From JAVXTH01 sp036642795 (lineage in GTDB: Bacteria > Bacillota_I > Bacilli_A > Erysipelotrichales > Erysipelotrichaceae), in contig JAVXTH010000016.1 of assembly GCA_036642795.1 (NCBI GenBank), forward strand, positions 1-35,679: a stretch of DNA of 35,679 nt, given 5' to 3'. The notes beneath the pieces are model-generated. The model was not told where the DNA came from. It saw only the letters and a program-made list of their open reading frames with translations, and ran no database searches. Shown one piece after another: positions 24,043 through 32,431 of this stretch. Positions within the stretch are counted from its first letter, which is position 1. Each line of letters begins with the position of its first letter. The translations under genes and the position numbers were made by a program.

Positions 24043-24588
24043 CTATTCCGTTATTCCAAACATAGCCTTTAAAATTTCAATGTTTTCTTCAAATCCAATT
24101 TCAAGTATCCAACTTTTTCCCTTCATAGTGGTTACGTCTTTATACCATGTTGTCTCTCCATTTATTATAATAACACCATCAATCGGTATTATATGAACAT
24201 ATTGATATGTTCCAAGATTATGTCTATTTTCACCATTTATAATAACACTGTCATCATATGTTTCGTCAACATCATAATCATATTGTTCAATTATACCTTT
24301 CGTTTCTGTTTTAAGTTTCTTTCCTTGTAATGTTTGTGTAACTTCATAAACTACCTCATAACATAATCCCATACTTTCAAGTGTCTTTGCATCCGGCAAT
24401 TTGTGTATTTGATCCCCTGCTACTAATGTCTTAGTTTCTTCAACGCTCATTGTAGCTATATCTTTGGGTTCTCTTTTTCTTGATACAAATTTAAACGATT
24501 CTTCTTTTTGATTCGCCTCACCTTTTTTCTTTGAACTACAACCAATTATACTTCCAGTTCCCAGTATTAATAATCCAACTAACAGCAA
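24043..24588 (-). CDS. Putative lipoprotein, start codon uncertain
   Basis: 181 aa counted from TTG at 24588. The hydrophobic stretch LLVGLLILGTGSII runs into the lipobox IIGCSS (Cys at about residue 17), followed by a KKK linker, so export and lipid attachment are likely. From this TTG the signal would have no basic residues. Three codons upstream, ATA-AAG-AAG would give the usual charged n-region, and AAAAAGGA lies just ahead, so the original start was probably ATG mutated to ATA (24597). No ATG, GTG or TTG occurs upstream in frame before the likely Shine-Dalgarno. The mature domain (TKTLVAGDQIHKLPDAKTL, later VIINGETTWYKDVTT) is not recognised. It has its own extended -10. Function unknown. 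Confidence 0.65.
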   Translation of the reverse strand: MLLVGLLILGTGSIIGCSSKKKGEANQKEESFKFVSRKREPKDIATMSVEETKTLVAGDQIHKLPDAKTLESMGLCYEVVYEVTQTLQGKKLKTETKGIIEQYDYDVDETYDDSVIINGENRHNLGTYQYVHIIPIDGVIIINGETTWYKDVTTMKGKSWILEIGFEENIEILKAMFGITE

Positions 24589-24674
24589 CTTCTTTATTGT
24601 ATCCTTTTTCCTATGTAATTTTTCTCCTTTTTGTAGGTAGTATTTAATTATTATCTACCTGTTCTTATAATATC

Positions 24675-24680
24675 ATTATA
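24675..24680 (-). promoter_or_regulatory. Extended -10 (TGTTATAAT) for the lipoprotein gene
   Basis: Minus-strand TATAAT preceded by TGT. Between it and the gene, AGGTAG / CTACCT (with a 14-base loop) can form a hairpin in the leader just before AAAAAGGAG. The remaining stretch up to the sdaA terminator shows nothing else I can support. Confidence 0.5.
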
Positions 24681-24773
24681 ACAATACGTTACATATTAAC
24701 TATAGCTATGACATAAAAGGCAAAGTTAATGTAATGAAAGGTAAGATTTAAATGAATTTTAGTCTTTAAGGTC

Positions 24774-24805
24774 AAAAAAAGTAACCGAAATCAATCGATT
24801 ACTTT
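24774..24805 (-). terminator. Terminator after sdaA
   Basis: Minus strand: the stem AAAGTAATCG / CGGTTACTTT (10 bp with one T-G pair; plus 24778-24787 with 24796-24805), 8-base loop, followed by a T run. It overlaps the end of the gene. Confidence 0.82.
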
Positions 24806-26004
24806 CCCATTGGTACATCAATTGCTAATCCACCAAGTGAGGTTTCTTTTAATTCAATCGCAATTTTTTGTCCTGTATATTTCATTGTATTGACAACCAT
24901 ATCAAAGGATACTTTGTTTTCTTTTACTTCCATTAAATATTGGGATAATAGTGCTGAATCAAATGCTCGAAGGGTTCCCACTGCATTTCTTTCGATGCAT
25001 GGAATCATTACATAACCACCAACTGGATCACATGTTAATCCTAGATGATGTTCAATTCCCATCTCTGCTGCATATTCAATGCAAGCATCACTCAAGCCCC
25101 TAAAGTAAGCAATCATCGCAGCCCCCATTGCACACGCTGCACCGATTTCTGCTTGACAGCCACCCTTTGCACCAGATATAGTCGCATTTGTTTTAATTAT
25201 GTTTCCAAAAATACTAGCTACTTTTAAACCATTGATAATTTTTAATCGTGTATAGCCTAGATTATGATAATAGTAATATATAATTGCTGGTAATATTCCA
25301 CTACTACCAAGGGTTGGAGATGTAACCGTCATACCACCGGCTGCATTTTCTTCACTGGCACTATAGGCATAAGCACTTAGTAATAATTTTTCTTTTTCTA
25401 TTTCACTTTCACAATTCATCGCTTTTAAATAAAGTGATTTGGCAACTCTTTTTAAATGCAATTTACCTGGTAAATAACCACTAGTCGCAAGTCCTTTTTC
25501 AACTGTTTCTAACATTTGACTCATAATCTCATGTAGGTAATCATCAACTTGTTCATAAGCATCTACATATTCATAAAATCTTATCTTATTCTCTTTACAA
25601 TATTCAACAACTTCCTGACATGATTTCTGTGGATATACTTCCGCTCCATCAATACCAGGATGGCCAACAACTTCAATGGCTCCTCCACCAAGTGAATAAA
25701 TCGTCCAGTTATCTAATTCTTGATGTTGTTCATCATAAGCAATTAATTTCATTGTATTTGGATGCACTAAATCTTCACCCGCTAAAAACTTTACCACGCA
25801 TCTCTTTGGTTTCATTGTTTCAATGATTATTTGGTCCGTACAATGTCCCTTACCGGTTAATGATAGTGAACCGAATAATTGGGCTTCATATTCATAAGCT
25901 TCCTCACACTGTGCTTTAAATAAGCGACAGGCCCTTTGTGGAGCTAATGTATGGGATGAAGAAGGTCCTGGACCAATTCGATATAGTTCTTTACATGATT
26001 TCAT
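24799..26004 (-). CDS. sdaA: L-serine dehydratase, single-chain iron-sulfur type
   Basis: 401 aa. It deaminates L-serine to pyruvate and ammonia using a [4Fe-4S] cluster. The N-terminal beta-type domain opens with YRIGPGPSSSHTLAPQRAC and contains YSLGGGAIEVVG. The alpha-type domain (about 190 on) has AGGMTVTSPTLGSSGILPAI, SGAKGGCQAEIGAACAMGAA and HHLGLTCDPVGGYVMIPCIE, which provide the cluster cysteines. Both parts in one chain resemble E. coli SdaA/SdaB rather than the split Bacillus SdaAA/SdaAB. Its ATG has AAGGAG nine bases upstream, inside the end of holA, and one base separates the genes, so it rides on the holA transcript. This is not its place in Bacillus, and a decayed second copy lies downstream. 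Confidence 0.93.
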   Translation of the reverse strand: MKSCKELYRIGPGPSSSHTLAPQRACRLFKAQCEEAYEYEAQLFGSLSLTGKGHCTDQIIIETMKPKRCVVKFLAGEDLVHPNTMKLIAYDEQHQELDNWTIYSLGGGAIEVVGHPGIDGAEVYPQKSCQEVVEYCKENKIRFYEYVDAYEQVDDYLHEIMSQMLETVEKGLATSGYLPGKLHLKRVAKSLYLKAMNCESEIEKEKLLLSAYAYSASEENAAGGMTVTSPTLGSSGILPAIIYYYYHNLGYTRLKIINGLKVASIFGNIIKTNATISGAKGGCQAEIGAACAMGAAMIAYFRGLSDACIEYAAEMGIEHHLGLTCDPVGGYVMIPCIERNAVGTLRAFDSALLSQYLMEVKENKVSFDMVVNTMKYTGQKIAIELKETSLGGLAIDVPMGK

Positions 26005-26005
26005 C

Positions 26006-26962
26006 TTAATATTCTCCTTGCATACGAATTAAAAACATTTCAAAGCCTAATTTTTTCTCAATCTTACCACTCTTCATATCTTGATCTAATTGGGCAATTT
26101 GATTTAAGACCGATAATAATTCATTGATACTTAAATAATCCACACTTTGTAATGACATTTTAACTCGATAAGGATGAGCTTTTAAGATACTTACGATATC
26201 ACTTTCTCTTTTCCCTTGCACTTGAAGACATTTTACTTGGTAAAGAAAACGAAATTGACTTGCTAATAACGCTGTTAAGAAGACTGCATCTTTATTTAAA
26301 ATACATAAATCATTCCATATTTTAAATGAAGTAGTTAAATCTTTTCGAACCACCGCATTGACCATTTGAAATACATCTTCTTCTAAAGGTCTTGTTACTA
26401 AAGCATCAACATCTTCCACCTGGATTGTTTTTTCAAGTAAAGCTAATTTATCTAATTCATTACGAATGGTTCCAATATCACTTAAGACTCGATTACATAA
26501 ATCATCCATTGCTTCTTTGGTTATCTTAATATTACGTTTATTAATTTCTTCTTTAATAAAACGATGTTTCCCAAATTCATCTAAACGTGGAAAGCTCATA
26601 ACACGACAACGCTTTTGAACTAGTTTCACAAGTTTCTTTCGACTATCTAACTTAGAAAAATATCCGACTAAGATTAAAACCGTTGAAGCGAGTGAATTCT
26701 CTAAATACTTTTCTAAGGGAGCTGTATCAATTTCTGTATCATTATTGCCTGATAAAAAATTCGCATTTAAAACAATCACGACTTTTTTGTCCGCAAAAAA
26801 AGGTATGGTTTGCGCATCATCTAGTATTTCTTGGATACTACAATTCTGTGCATTATAACTTACCGTATTCATTTCATCGCTATTACCCACTTCATCAACC
26901 ACAATCTTATTCATTGCTTCTTGAAGTAAACAGCGCTCTTCTCCATATAACACATAGTTCAT
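26006..26962 (-). CDS. holA: DNA polymerase III delta subunit
   Basis: 318 aa from MNYVLYG, with AGGTG before ATG; the frame extends 11 codons further without a site. Delta is the clamp-loader subunit that opens the beta sliding clamp. The opening YVLYGEERCLLQEAMNKIV and FFADKKVVIVLNANFL are typical. The central domain has ILVGYFSKLDSRKKLVKLVQ and the C-terminal domain has EEDVFQMVNAVVRKD and FLTALLASQFRFLYQVKCLQ. It follows comEC by about 60 bases, the standard Firmicute order (comEC-holA-rpsT). Confidence 0.95.
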   Translation of the reverse strand: MNYVLYGEERCLLQEAMNKIVVDEVGNSDEMNTVSYNAQNCSIQEILDDAQTIPFFADKKVVIVLNANFLSGNNDTEIDTAPLEKYLENSLASTVLILVGYFSKLDSRKKLVKLVQKRCRVMSFPRLDEFGKHRFIKEEINKRNIKITKEAMDDLCNRVLSDIGTIRNELDKLALLEKTIQVEDVDALVTRPLEEDVFQMVNAVVRKDLTTSFKIWNDLCILNKDAVFLTALLASQFRFLYQVKCLQVQGKRESDIVSILKAHPYRVKMSLQSVDYLSINELLSVLNQIAQLDQDMKSGKIEKKLGFEMFLIRMQGEY

Positions 26963-27024
26963 ATTAATCACCTGTTTTATTATATCATAAGACAATCATA
27001 GTTGTATCCACCTTTAAACTATAT

Positions 27025-28992
27025 TTAAGGATTTAAGTAGAAAGAAAGCTTATGATTGCTTGTTTCTAAAATAGAAAAAAAAGGAAAAATACGAATTCGC
27101 ATAGCTCCATCATATGCTGTATTACTAATATAACTATTCTGTTTCTTTAGATTTTTAATGGTATCTGGATGAGGATGATGATAACGATTATGATATCCAC
27201 TTGATATTGATGCGATCTTTGGGGATAATTGTTGAACAAACATAGATGAACTCGCACTATTTGATCCATGGTGACCAACCTTTAACACATCGATATCTAA
27301 ATCAGGATAAGCTTTCATCATCAATCTTTCAAAAGGAAGACCAGCATCTCCCGTAAATAAAAATTTATTGTTTAGAATATTAGTATATAAGACGATTGAA
27401 TTTTCATTTTGATCCTCGAATTGAAGCTGATTCAGGATGACATGAAAACTTACATTTGCCATTTGAATCGATGGTTGTTTTTTCGTTATGATTTTTTTTA
27501 TTTTTATTAATTTCTTTAATTCTGGTAACCCACCACTATGATCAAAATCATCGTGGGTTAATACTACTAAATCTAGATGTTCAATGCCTTTTCCTTTTAA
27601 AATTGGTAAGATAACATCCTTTGGAATATTCTTAAATAAATTACCACAGACATCAATCATCATCGCTCCTTGATTAAATGGTAGAGTGATTAAAGCACTA
27701 TCACCTTGTCCAACATTAATAAACATCACTTCATAAAAAGGTTGAAACATAAAGGCATATTGTTGCCATACCAATAATAAAACAAATTGGATGATAAGAT
27801 TGGAATGATTATATTTCATTGTTTTTAATGAAAAATTGAGCCAATAATAAAGCCATAAGAAGGAAGGTAATCCAATTATGATAAAACTTGGTAAGTTTAA
27901 TTGAAGAATAAAATGTTCTATGCTTATCATCATTGGATTTAAAAGATTTAACCAAGTAAAAAAAGTACTGAGTAAACTATAGCTATAAAAGATTAAAAAG
28001 AGGTAGCGAAAGACTGGAAATAACATGATTTGAATGATATTACATTCATAAAAGTAAAGCAATTGAATGGGAATTAAGATTAACATTTGTTTCACAAAAC
28101 GACTGCGTTTTTGTTGATCAAATAAATCAACGATTTGAAACAATACTGGTAAGATAAAAGATAATTCAAATAAATGGGTTGGGAAAAGCAAGCACCAAAG
28201 GATAATGGAATAACCTAGTTTATCTTTTTTATGGGCAATATGACATAAAGAAACACCTCGAAAGATTAGAAAACGGATCAATGAATAAGAAAACATCGTA
28301 CAATAGCCCAATAGAAACATTAGGATAAAGGAAAGTAAGGAGGCTTTTTGTTTACTTAAGAAACGCAAGCATAAGCGATATAATAAAGTGCCTAGTAAGG
28401 CAATATGCAGCCCGGATGCGCTGATAAAATAGTTTAGGTTATATGTATCCCCTTTTTCTTTTATGCCATAGAGATGGGCTAATACAAAGGTTCTATGTTC
28501 TTTATCTTTAAGTGAACAAACGTGCCGATATAAATGAGCAGATAATCGCTTACTTTGTTTTTGTATCTGATAATGTTCAACTTTCATTTGATATTGTATT
28601 TGATCTTGATTTAACCATTGTTTAAAATCAAAACCATAAAAATTCGAAAGCGCATGAATTTCTTCATAGTCACCTTCGATTTTAATAACATCATGAAAGG
28701 CTACCTTTTCTAATCCATATAACATTACTTTTTGATGATCAACTTTTCCAATTGCATAATTCTTCTTAATCTTTTCAATGATCACAACTTTATGTTCCGG
28801 CATATCTTGATTTTGAGGTAAAGTAACAAAGCAACAAATTAATAAGATAACGACAAATAAGTAGGGATTTCCACGATCTCGTTTATAAAAGAAATAACTT
28901 AAAGCAAGGATCAGGATCATTCGTAATAAAAGATCATTAAATAATAAGATAATCCAAAAACTAAAAGCTAAAAATAGCATTTGTTTTTTCAT
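27025..28992 (-). CDS. comEC: DNA uptake channel protein ComEC
   Basis: 655 aa. Polytopic membrane protein that moves single-stranded DNA into the cytoplasm during natural transformation. An N-terminal soluble part with flanking helices comes first. The Competence domain (about 180-400) follows, with FISASGLHIALLGTLLYRLC and many helices. The C-terminal metallo-beta-lactamase-like domain (about 425 on) has FINVGQGDSALITLP, LTHDDFDHSGG and VGHHGSNSAS, so its metal site looks intact. The start ATG overlaps the comEA stop as ATGA; no good Shine-Dalgarno, so translation is coupled. No frameshift is visible. Confidence 0.95.
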   Translation of the reverse strand: MKKQMLFLAFSFWIILLFNDLLLRMILILALSYFFYKRDRGNPYLFVVILLICCFVTLPQNQDMPEHKVVIIEKIKKNYAIGKVDHQKVMLYGLEKVAFHDVIKIEGDYEEIHALSNFYGFDFKQWLNQDQIQYQMKVEHYQIQKQSKRLSAHLYRHVCSLKDKEHRTFVLAHLYGIKEKGDTYNLNYFISASGLHIALLGTLLYRLCLRFLSKQKASLLSFILMFLLGYCTMFSYSLIRFLIFRGVSLCHIAHKKDKLGYSIILWCLLFPTHLFELSFILPVLFQIVDLFDQQKRSRFVKQMLILIPIQLLYFYECNIIQIMLFPVFRYLFLIFYSYSLLSTFFTWLNLLNPMMISIEHFILQLNLPSFIIIGLPSFLWLYYWLNFSLKTMKYNHSNLIIQFVLLLVWQQYAFMFQPFYEVMFINVGQGDSALITLPFNQGAMMIDVCGNLFKNIPKDVILPILKGKGIEHLDLVVLTHDDFDHSGGLPELKKLIKIKKIITKKQPSIQMANVSFHVILNQLQFEDQNENSIVLYTNILNNKFLFTGDAGLPFERLMMKAYPDLDIDVLKVGHHGSNSASSSMFVQQLSPKIASISSGYHNRYHHPHPDTIKNLKKQNSYISNTAYDGAMRIRIFPFFSILETSNHKLSFYLNP

Positions 28993-29453
28993 AAACAAAG
29001 TTCAGCTTTTATTTTCGCAAATAACTTTTCACCAATTCCCTTCACTTCCATTAAATCAGTTAAGGCTGAAAAAGGTTGTTGGCTGCGATAATCAATAATC
29101 CGTTGTGCCATTACAGGTCCAATTCCTTTAATCGCATCAAATTGTTCCATGGTTGCGGTATTAATTGATATACATAGTTTTTCTTGTTTTTGAGGAATCA
29201 CAACAACGCTTTCATGTTCTAGAACTTGATTTTGATTTAAACTGGATAAATCAGCACTTTCTTTAATTCCTCCCGCTTTTTTAATTAAAGTTGCCAAACT
29301 TAAATTCTTTTTGCTTTTATAGATTCCAGGTTTATGTATTTCGCCTTTAATTTCTACTTGTATTTCTTTTCGTTCGTATTGAGTTAAATCTTCATAATGG
29401 TATTGTTGATAGAAAAAAAAGCAGAAAATTAAGATTGGAATAAGTTTAAACAT
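28989..29453 (-). CDS. comEA: Competence DNA receptor ComEA
   Basis: 154 aa. One N-terminal membrane anchor (KLIPILIFCFFFYQQY), an SLBB-like domain (about 32-85, VEIKGEIHKPGIYKSKK and LIKKAGGI), then a double helix-hairpin-helix DNA-binding domain (about 94-154) with ISINTATMEQFDAIKGIGPV and LMEVKGIGEKLFAKI. It binds double-stranded DNA outside the membrane and hands it to ComEC. AGGTG precedes ATG. There is no comEB between it and comEC. The greA terminator ends 46 bases upstream, with no clear vegetative promoter in the gap, in line with a dedicated competence sigma or low read-through expression. Confidence 0.93.
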   Translation of the reverse strand: MFKLIPILIFCFFFYQQYHYEDLTQYERKEIQVEIKGEIHKPGIYKSKKNLSLATLIKKAGGIKESADLSSLNQNQVLEHESVVVIPQKQEKLCISINTATMEQFDAIKGIGPVMAQRIIDYRSQQPFSALTDLMEVKGIGEKLFAKIKAELCL

Positions 29454-29498
29454 ATCGTATCACCTATTCCTTGATATGTTTAAATCGGATGAAAGCCT

Positions 29499-29528
29499 AA
29501 AAAAAAAACGAAATCAATTGACTTCGTT
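29499..29528 (-). terminator. Terminator after greA
   Basis: A 9-bp stem around AATT (minus AACGAAGTC / GATTTCGTT with one G-T pair) followed by ten T. It overlaps the greA stop codon. Confidence 0.9.
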
Positions 29529-30006
29529 AATGTAATTCGATGATCTTTACAGAATAAGGTTCTTCTACATTCTCAACTCGTACTACTTCATTTATCTTAT
29601 GATCCATTAATGCAATCGCAAGTGGTGTCATGTTAGAAAGTTTACCATTTAAAGGGTCAGCTTCAACACTACCTACAATTGTATACTCTTCTTCACTTTC
29701 ATCGGATAAATCTTTAATTTTAACTTTACTACCTAAAGAAACTGTTTTACTGCTCGTTTTCTTATCTTTTTCATCAATAAGTTCAACATTGCTTAACATC
29801 GCTTCTAAATCACGGATACGTGCTTCTACTCGTGCTTGATGATCACGTGCAGCATCATAATCCGCATTTTCACTCAAGTCACCTTGGGCTCTTGCTTCCT
29901 GTAATTCTTTTATAACTTCTTTACGGACAACATGAATTAAGTTATCCTGTTCTTTTAATAAATCATCTAGTCCTTCTTTTGTGACTAAAACTTTTTTTTG
30001 AGTCAT
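29527..30006 (-). CDS. greA: Transcription elongation factor GreA
   Basis: 159 aa from MTQKKV, with AGGAG eight bases before ATG; a GTG three codons earlier overlaps that site. The N-terminal coiled coil (about 10-78) includes ARAQGDLSENADYDAARDHQ, the acidic tip that reaches the RNA polymerase active site. The C-terminal FKBP-like domain contains VGSVEADPLNGKLSNMTPLA. It stimulates cleavage of backtracked transcripts. A TGTTATAAT box in the end of udk gives it its own promoter in addition to the mltG-udk unit. Confidence 0.96.
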   Translation of the reverse strand: MTQKKVLVTKEGLDDLLKEQDNLIHVVRKEVIKELQEARAQGDLSENADYDAARDHQARVEARIRDLEAMLSNVELIDEKDKKTSSKTVSLGSKVKIKDLSDESEEEYTIVGSVEADPLNGKLSNMTPLAIALMDHKINEVVRVENVEEPYSVKIIELH

Positions 30007-30030
30007 TTTTCTCACTCCTATTCGCCCTGT

Positions 30031-30036
30031 ATTATA
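30031..30036 (-). promoter_or_regulatory. Extended -10 (TGTTATAAT) for greA
   Basis: Minus-strand TATAAT preceded by TGT, overlapping the udk stop; no clear -35. Confidence 0.55.
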
Positions 30037-30661
30037 ACATGTTTTTTTGGATTATACTACCGATTTTAGTGATTAACAAATCAATTGCGACACTGTTTTT
30101 CCCACCTTCAGGAATTATCACATCGGCATAGCGTTTACTTGGTTCAATAAATTTGTTATGCATATCTTTTACGGTTGTTGTATATTGATCCACAACGGAA
30201 TCTAAACTACGCCCTCGTTTCTTTACATCACGGATTAAGCGACGAATAAAACGAATGTCCGCATCGGTATCAACAAATATCTTAATATCGCATAAATTTC
30301 TTAATTCTTCGTTTTCTAATATAAACAAACCTTCAACAACAACTACATCACAAGGCATGATATCTTCACAGTTACCACTTCTTGTATGATGAACGAAATC
30401 ATAAATAGGTTTTCTGATTTCATTGCCTGCCAATAAGGTTTTGAGTTGTTCCACAAACAATTCATTATCAAAAGCAAAGGGATGATCGTAATTGGTTTTA
30501 ATTCGCTCTTCCATAACTTTATCACTTTGATCTTTGTAATAATCATCCTGCCTTAAAATAACAACTGAATTTGATTCTTCAAAGGCAATTTTTAATTGTT
30601 GGGCAATCGATGATTTGCCAGAGGCACTTCCTCCAGCTATTCCAATTAAGATAGATTTCAT
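30032..30661 (-). CDS. udk: Uridine kinase
   Basis: 209 aa, normal for Udk. It phosphorylates uridine and cytidine for pyrimidine salvage. The P-loop is GIAGGSASGKSSIAQQL (about 8-24). Family motifs follow: ILRQDDYYKDQSD, TNYDHPFAFDNELF, PIYDFVHHTRSG and VVVEGLFIL. RFIRRLIRDVKKRGRSLD is the lid region. AGGAG eight bases before ATG lies in the 11-base gap after mltG. The mltG-udk-greA order is conserved in Bacillus, but the methyltransferase and U32 peptidase genes found between mltG and udk there are missing here. Confidence 0.96.
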   Translation of the reverse strand: MKSILIGIAGGSASGKSSIAQQLKIAFEESNSVVILRQDDYYKDQSDKVMEERIKTNYDHPFAFDNELFVEQLKTLLAGNEIRKPIYDFVHHTRSGNCEDIMPCDVVVVEGLFILENEELRNLCDIKIFVDTDADIRFIRRLIRDVKKRGRSLDSVVDQYTTTVKDMHNKFIEPSKRYADVIIPEGGKNSVAIDLLITKIGSIIQKNML

Positions 30662-30672
30662 AAAGTTAGCTC

Positions 30673-31743
30673 CTATTTGTTTAAGTATTTATCAACATAT
30701 TTTTGATGTTCTTCTAACGTTTTTGAATAATAAACCTTTTTGTCTCCATAAATATCTGCCATAAAATAATAATAATCATGCTTTGCTGGATATAAAGCTG
30801 CCATGATCGCATCTTCTCCAGGATTTAAAATGGGTCCAATCGGAAGTCCATCGTGTAGATATGTATTATAAGGAGAATCAATATCTGGATTTACTTCACA
30901 ATCCTCTGCACTCGTTAATTCTTCATATAAAGCATAACATACCGTAACCGATGATTGTAATTTCATTCCGATTTTCATTCGATTATCAAATACGCCACTC
31001 ACTTTATACATATCATCTTTGCTACTCGCTTCGTATTGAATCATACTCGCTAAGGTAATAATATGATGAATACTTTGATCACTCTTTTTAAAATCTTTTA
31101 AATGCTTTACATAAACTCGATCAAAAGCATCTAACAATCTTTTCGTAATTGCTTTGGGATTCGTTTCATGATCAAAGCTATAAGTTTCAGGAAATAAATA
31201 ACCTTCTAAACCAACTCGATATTGATCATTTAATATTTCTTCACCTAAGAATTTATATTGTTTGATGCATTCCTTTAAATAAGTAGGATCTTTCCATAAA
31301 GCAATTAAATCACTTGCTTTCACATTGGTAACTTTTTCAATTTGGGCAGCGATATCTTTTGCCCATATACCTTCTTTAAAGGTTAATACCGCTTGTTTGT
31401 TATGAGCTAACTTATTATTATTCAAATCCGTTAAAATAGCCTTCGTCGATTTACTTGCATCCAGAGCAAAAAAGCCAACTTTAATGTTGGATAAGCCATT
31501 TAATCGTGCACATAATTTAGCCATGGTTGGATTCTTAATTAAATCCTTTTTATTTAAACGTTCAATCACTCGATCGACACTATCCCCTTGAACAATTTCA
31601 AATTGTACTTTTTTACTTGTATTGCTCACAGGATTTAAACTACTTGAATAATAAAAGAAAAACATAATTGCTGAAAGTAAAACAACAGCAACTATTATTA
31701 TTGCAATTTGGTAAGAGCGTTTAAGCTTCTTCAACTGTTCCAT
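30673..31743 (-). CDS. mltG: Endolytic murein transglycosylase MltG
   Basis: 356 aa from MEQLKKL. It cuts nascent glycan strands to terminate elongation. A basic start and one membrane helix (about 13-33, IAIIIVAVVLLSAIMFFFYY) anchor it. A LysM-like part (FEIVQGDSVDRVIERL) is followed by the YceG catalytic domain, with IITLASMIQYEASSKDDM (catalytic Glu), VFDNRMKIGMKLQSSVTVCY and DGLPIGPILNPGEDAIMAAL. The start is ambiguous: ATG at 31743 lies inside the end of the DUF1292 gene with GGAG 12 bases upstream, and TTG or GTG codons up to six codons earlier are possible. The overlap (23 bases) implies coupling. Confidence 0.93.
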   Translation of the reverse strand: MEQLKKLKRSYQIAIIIVAVVLLSAIMFFFYYSSSLNPVSNTSKKVQFEIVQGDSVDRVIERLNKKDLIKNPTMAKLCARLNGLSNIKVGFFALDASKSTKAILTDLNNNKLAHNKQAVLTFKEGIWAKDIAAQIEKVTNVKASDLIALWKDPTYLKECIKQYKFLGEEILNDQYRVGLEGYLFPETYSFDHETNPKAITKRLLDAFDRVYVKHLKDFKKSDQSIHHIITLASMIQYEASSKDDMYKVSGVFDNRMKIGMKLQSSVTVCYALYEELTSAEDCEVNPDIDSPYNTYLHDGLPIGPILNPGEDAIMAALYPAKHDYYYFMADIYGDKKVYYSKTLEEHQKYVDKYLNK

Positions 31744-31981
31744 CTTCACCAAATGCTCCAATTACTTCTTCTACCATTGCCCATTCTTCTTCGGTTTCAA
31801 TTGGTAAAAGATTTCCTTCATCATCATAAGCAGAAGCAAAAACTTCTCCTTCTTCATCTTTAGGATCATTAAACACTACATAATTACGTTTCTTTTTATC
31901 GTCTTCAAACGTAAACAAGATTTCCATTTCTAGTTCATTGCCATTTTCATCCGTTACAAACAAAGTATTGCTTTCAGCCAT
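31721..31981 (-). CDS. DUF1292 (YrzB-like) small acidic protein
   Basis: 86 aa, strongly acidic. It matches DUF1292: LFVTDENGNELEMEILFTFE, then NYVVFNDPKDEEGEVFASAY and an acidic tail with LLPIETEEEWAMVEEV. AGGAGG precedes ATG. It lies between ruvX and mltG, as yrzB does in Bacillus. Molecular function unknown. Confidence 0.92.
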   Translation of the reverse strand: MAESNTLFVTDENGNELEMEILFTFEDDKKKRNYVVFNDPKDEEGEVFASAYDDEGNLLPIETEEEWAMVEEVIGAFGEDGTVEEA

Positions 31982-31997
31982 GATAATTCCTCCTATA

Positions 31998-32019
31998 AAG
32001 AAAGGGCATATTAGCCCTT
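31998..32019 (-). terminator. Weak hairpin between ruvX and the DUF1292 gene
   Basis: AAGGGC / GCCCTT (32002-32007 with 32014-32019) with a 6-base loop and a short, broken T tract. It probably attenuates rather than ends transcription. Confidence 0.4.
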
Positions 32020-32431
32020 AGCTTCTGCTGTCTAGATAACTCTGTAAAATTTGTACAGAAGCCATCTGATCGATAATCTTTTTGCGTTTTTTTCTCTTCA
32101 CATCGGCAGCTATCAACATTCGATTTGCTGCTACCGTTGTTAATCTTTCATCCCAAAGAACAACTTCAACTCCAAGGGTTTCTAATTTTTCTTTAAAATC
32201 TAAAGAAATGTTACCACGAATTCCAATATCCCCATTCATATGGCGTGGTAAACCTAACACAACCGTTTGAATTTGAAATTCCTCAATATAAGGTTTCACA
32301 AGTTCTAATGCACGATCATAATTGTCGCTTTCAAAACGCAACGTCTCAACCGGACGCGCAATAAAAGCCGTAACATCACTCACACTTACACCTAGGGTAA
32401 CACTACCCAAATCAAGGCCTAAGATTCGCAT
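32018..32431 (-). CDS. ruvX: RuvX/YqgF-type Holliday junction resolvase-like nuclease
   Basis: 137 aa, normal. An RNase H-like fold with MRILGLDLGSVTLGVSVSD (first catalytic Asp), VVLGLPRHMNGDIG and VVLWDERLTTVAANR (acidic residues). The C terminus KKIIDQMASVQILQSYL carries the last Asp. The family processes the 5' end of pre-16S rRNA (YqgF) and has been called a Holliday junction resolvase. Its ATG shares one base with the ireB stop (TAATG), so they are coupled. Confidence 0.93.
   Translation of the reverse strand: MRILGLDLGSVTLGVSVSDVTAFIARPVETLRFESDNYDRALELVKPYIEEFQIQTVVLGLPRHMNGDIGIRGNISLDFKEKLETLGVEVVLWDERLTTVAANRMLIAADVKRKKRKKIIDQMASVQILQSYLDSRS

Noticed and set aside
22918..26004. Integrative element at tRNA-Ser
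   Set aside because: No integrase, no recognised mobility gene and no repeat of the tRNA 3' end was seen on the far side of the patch.
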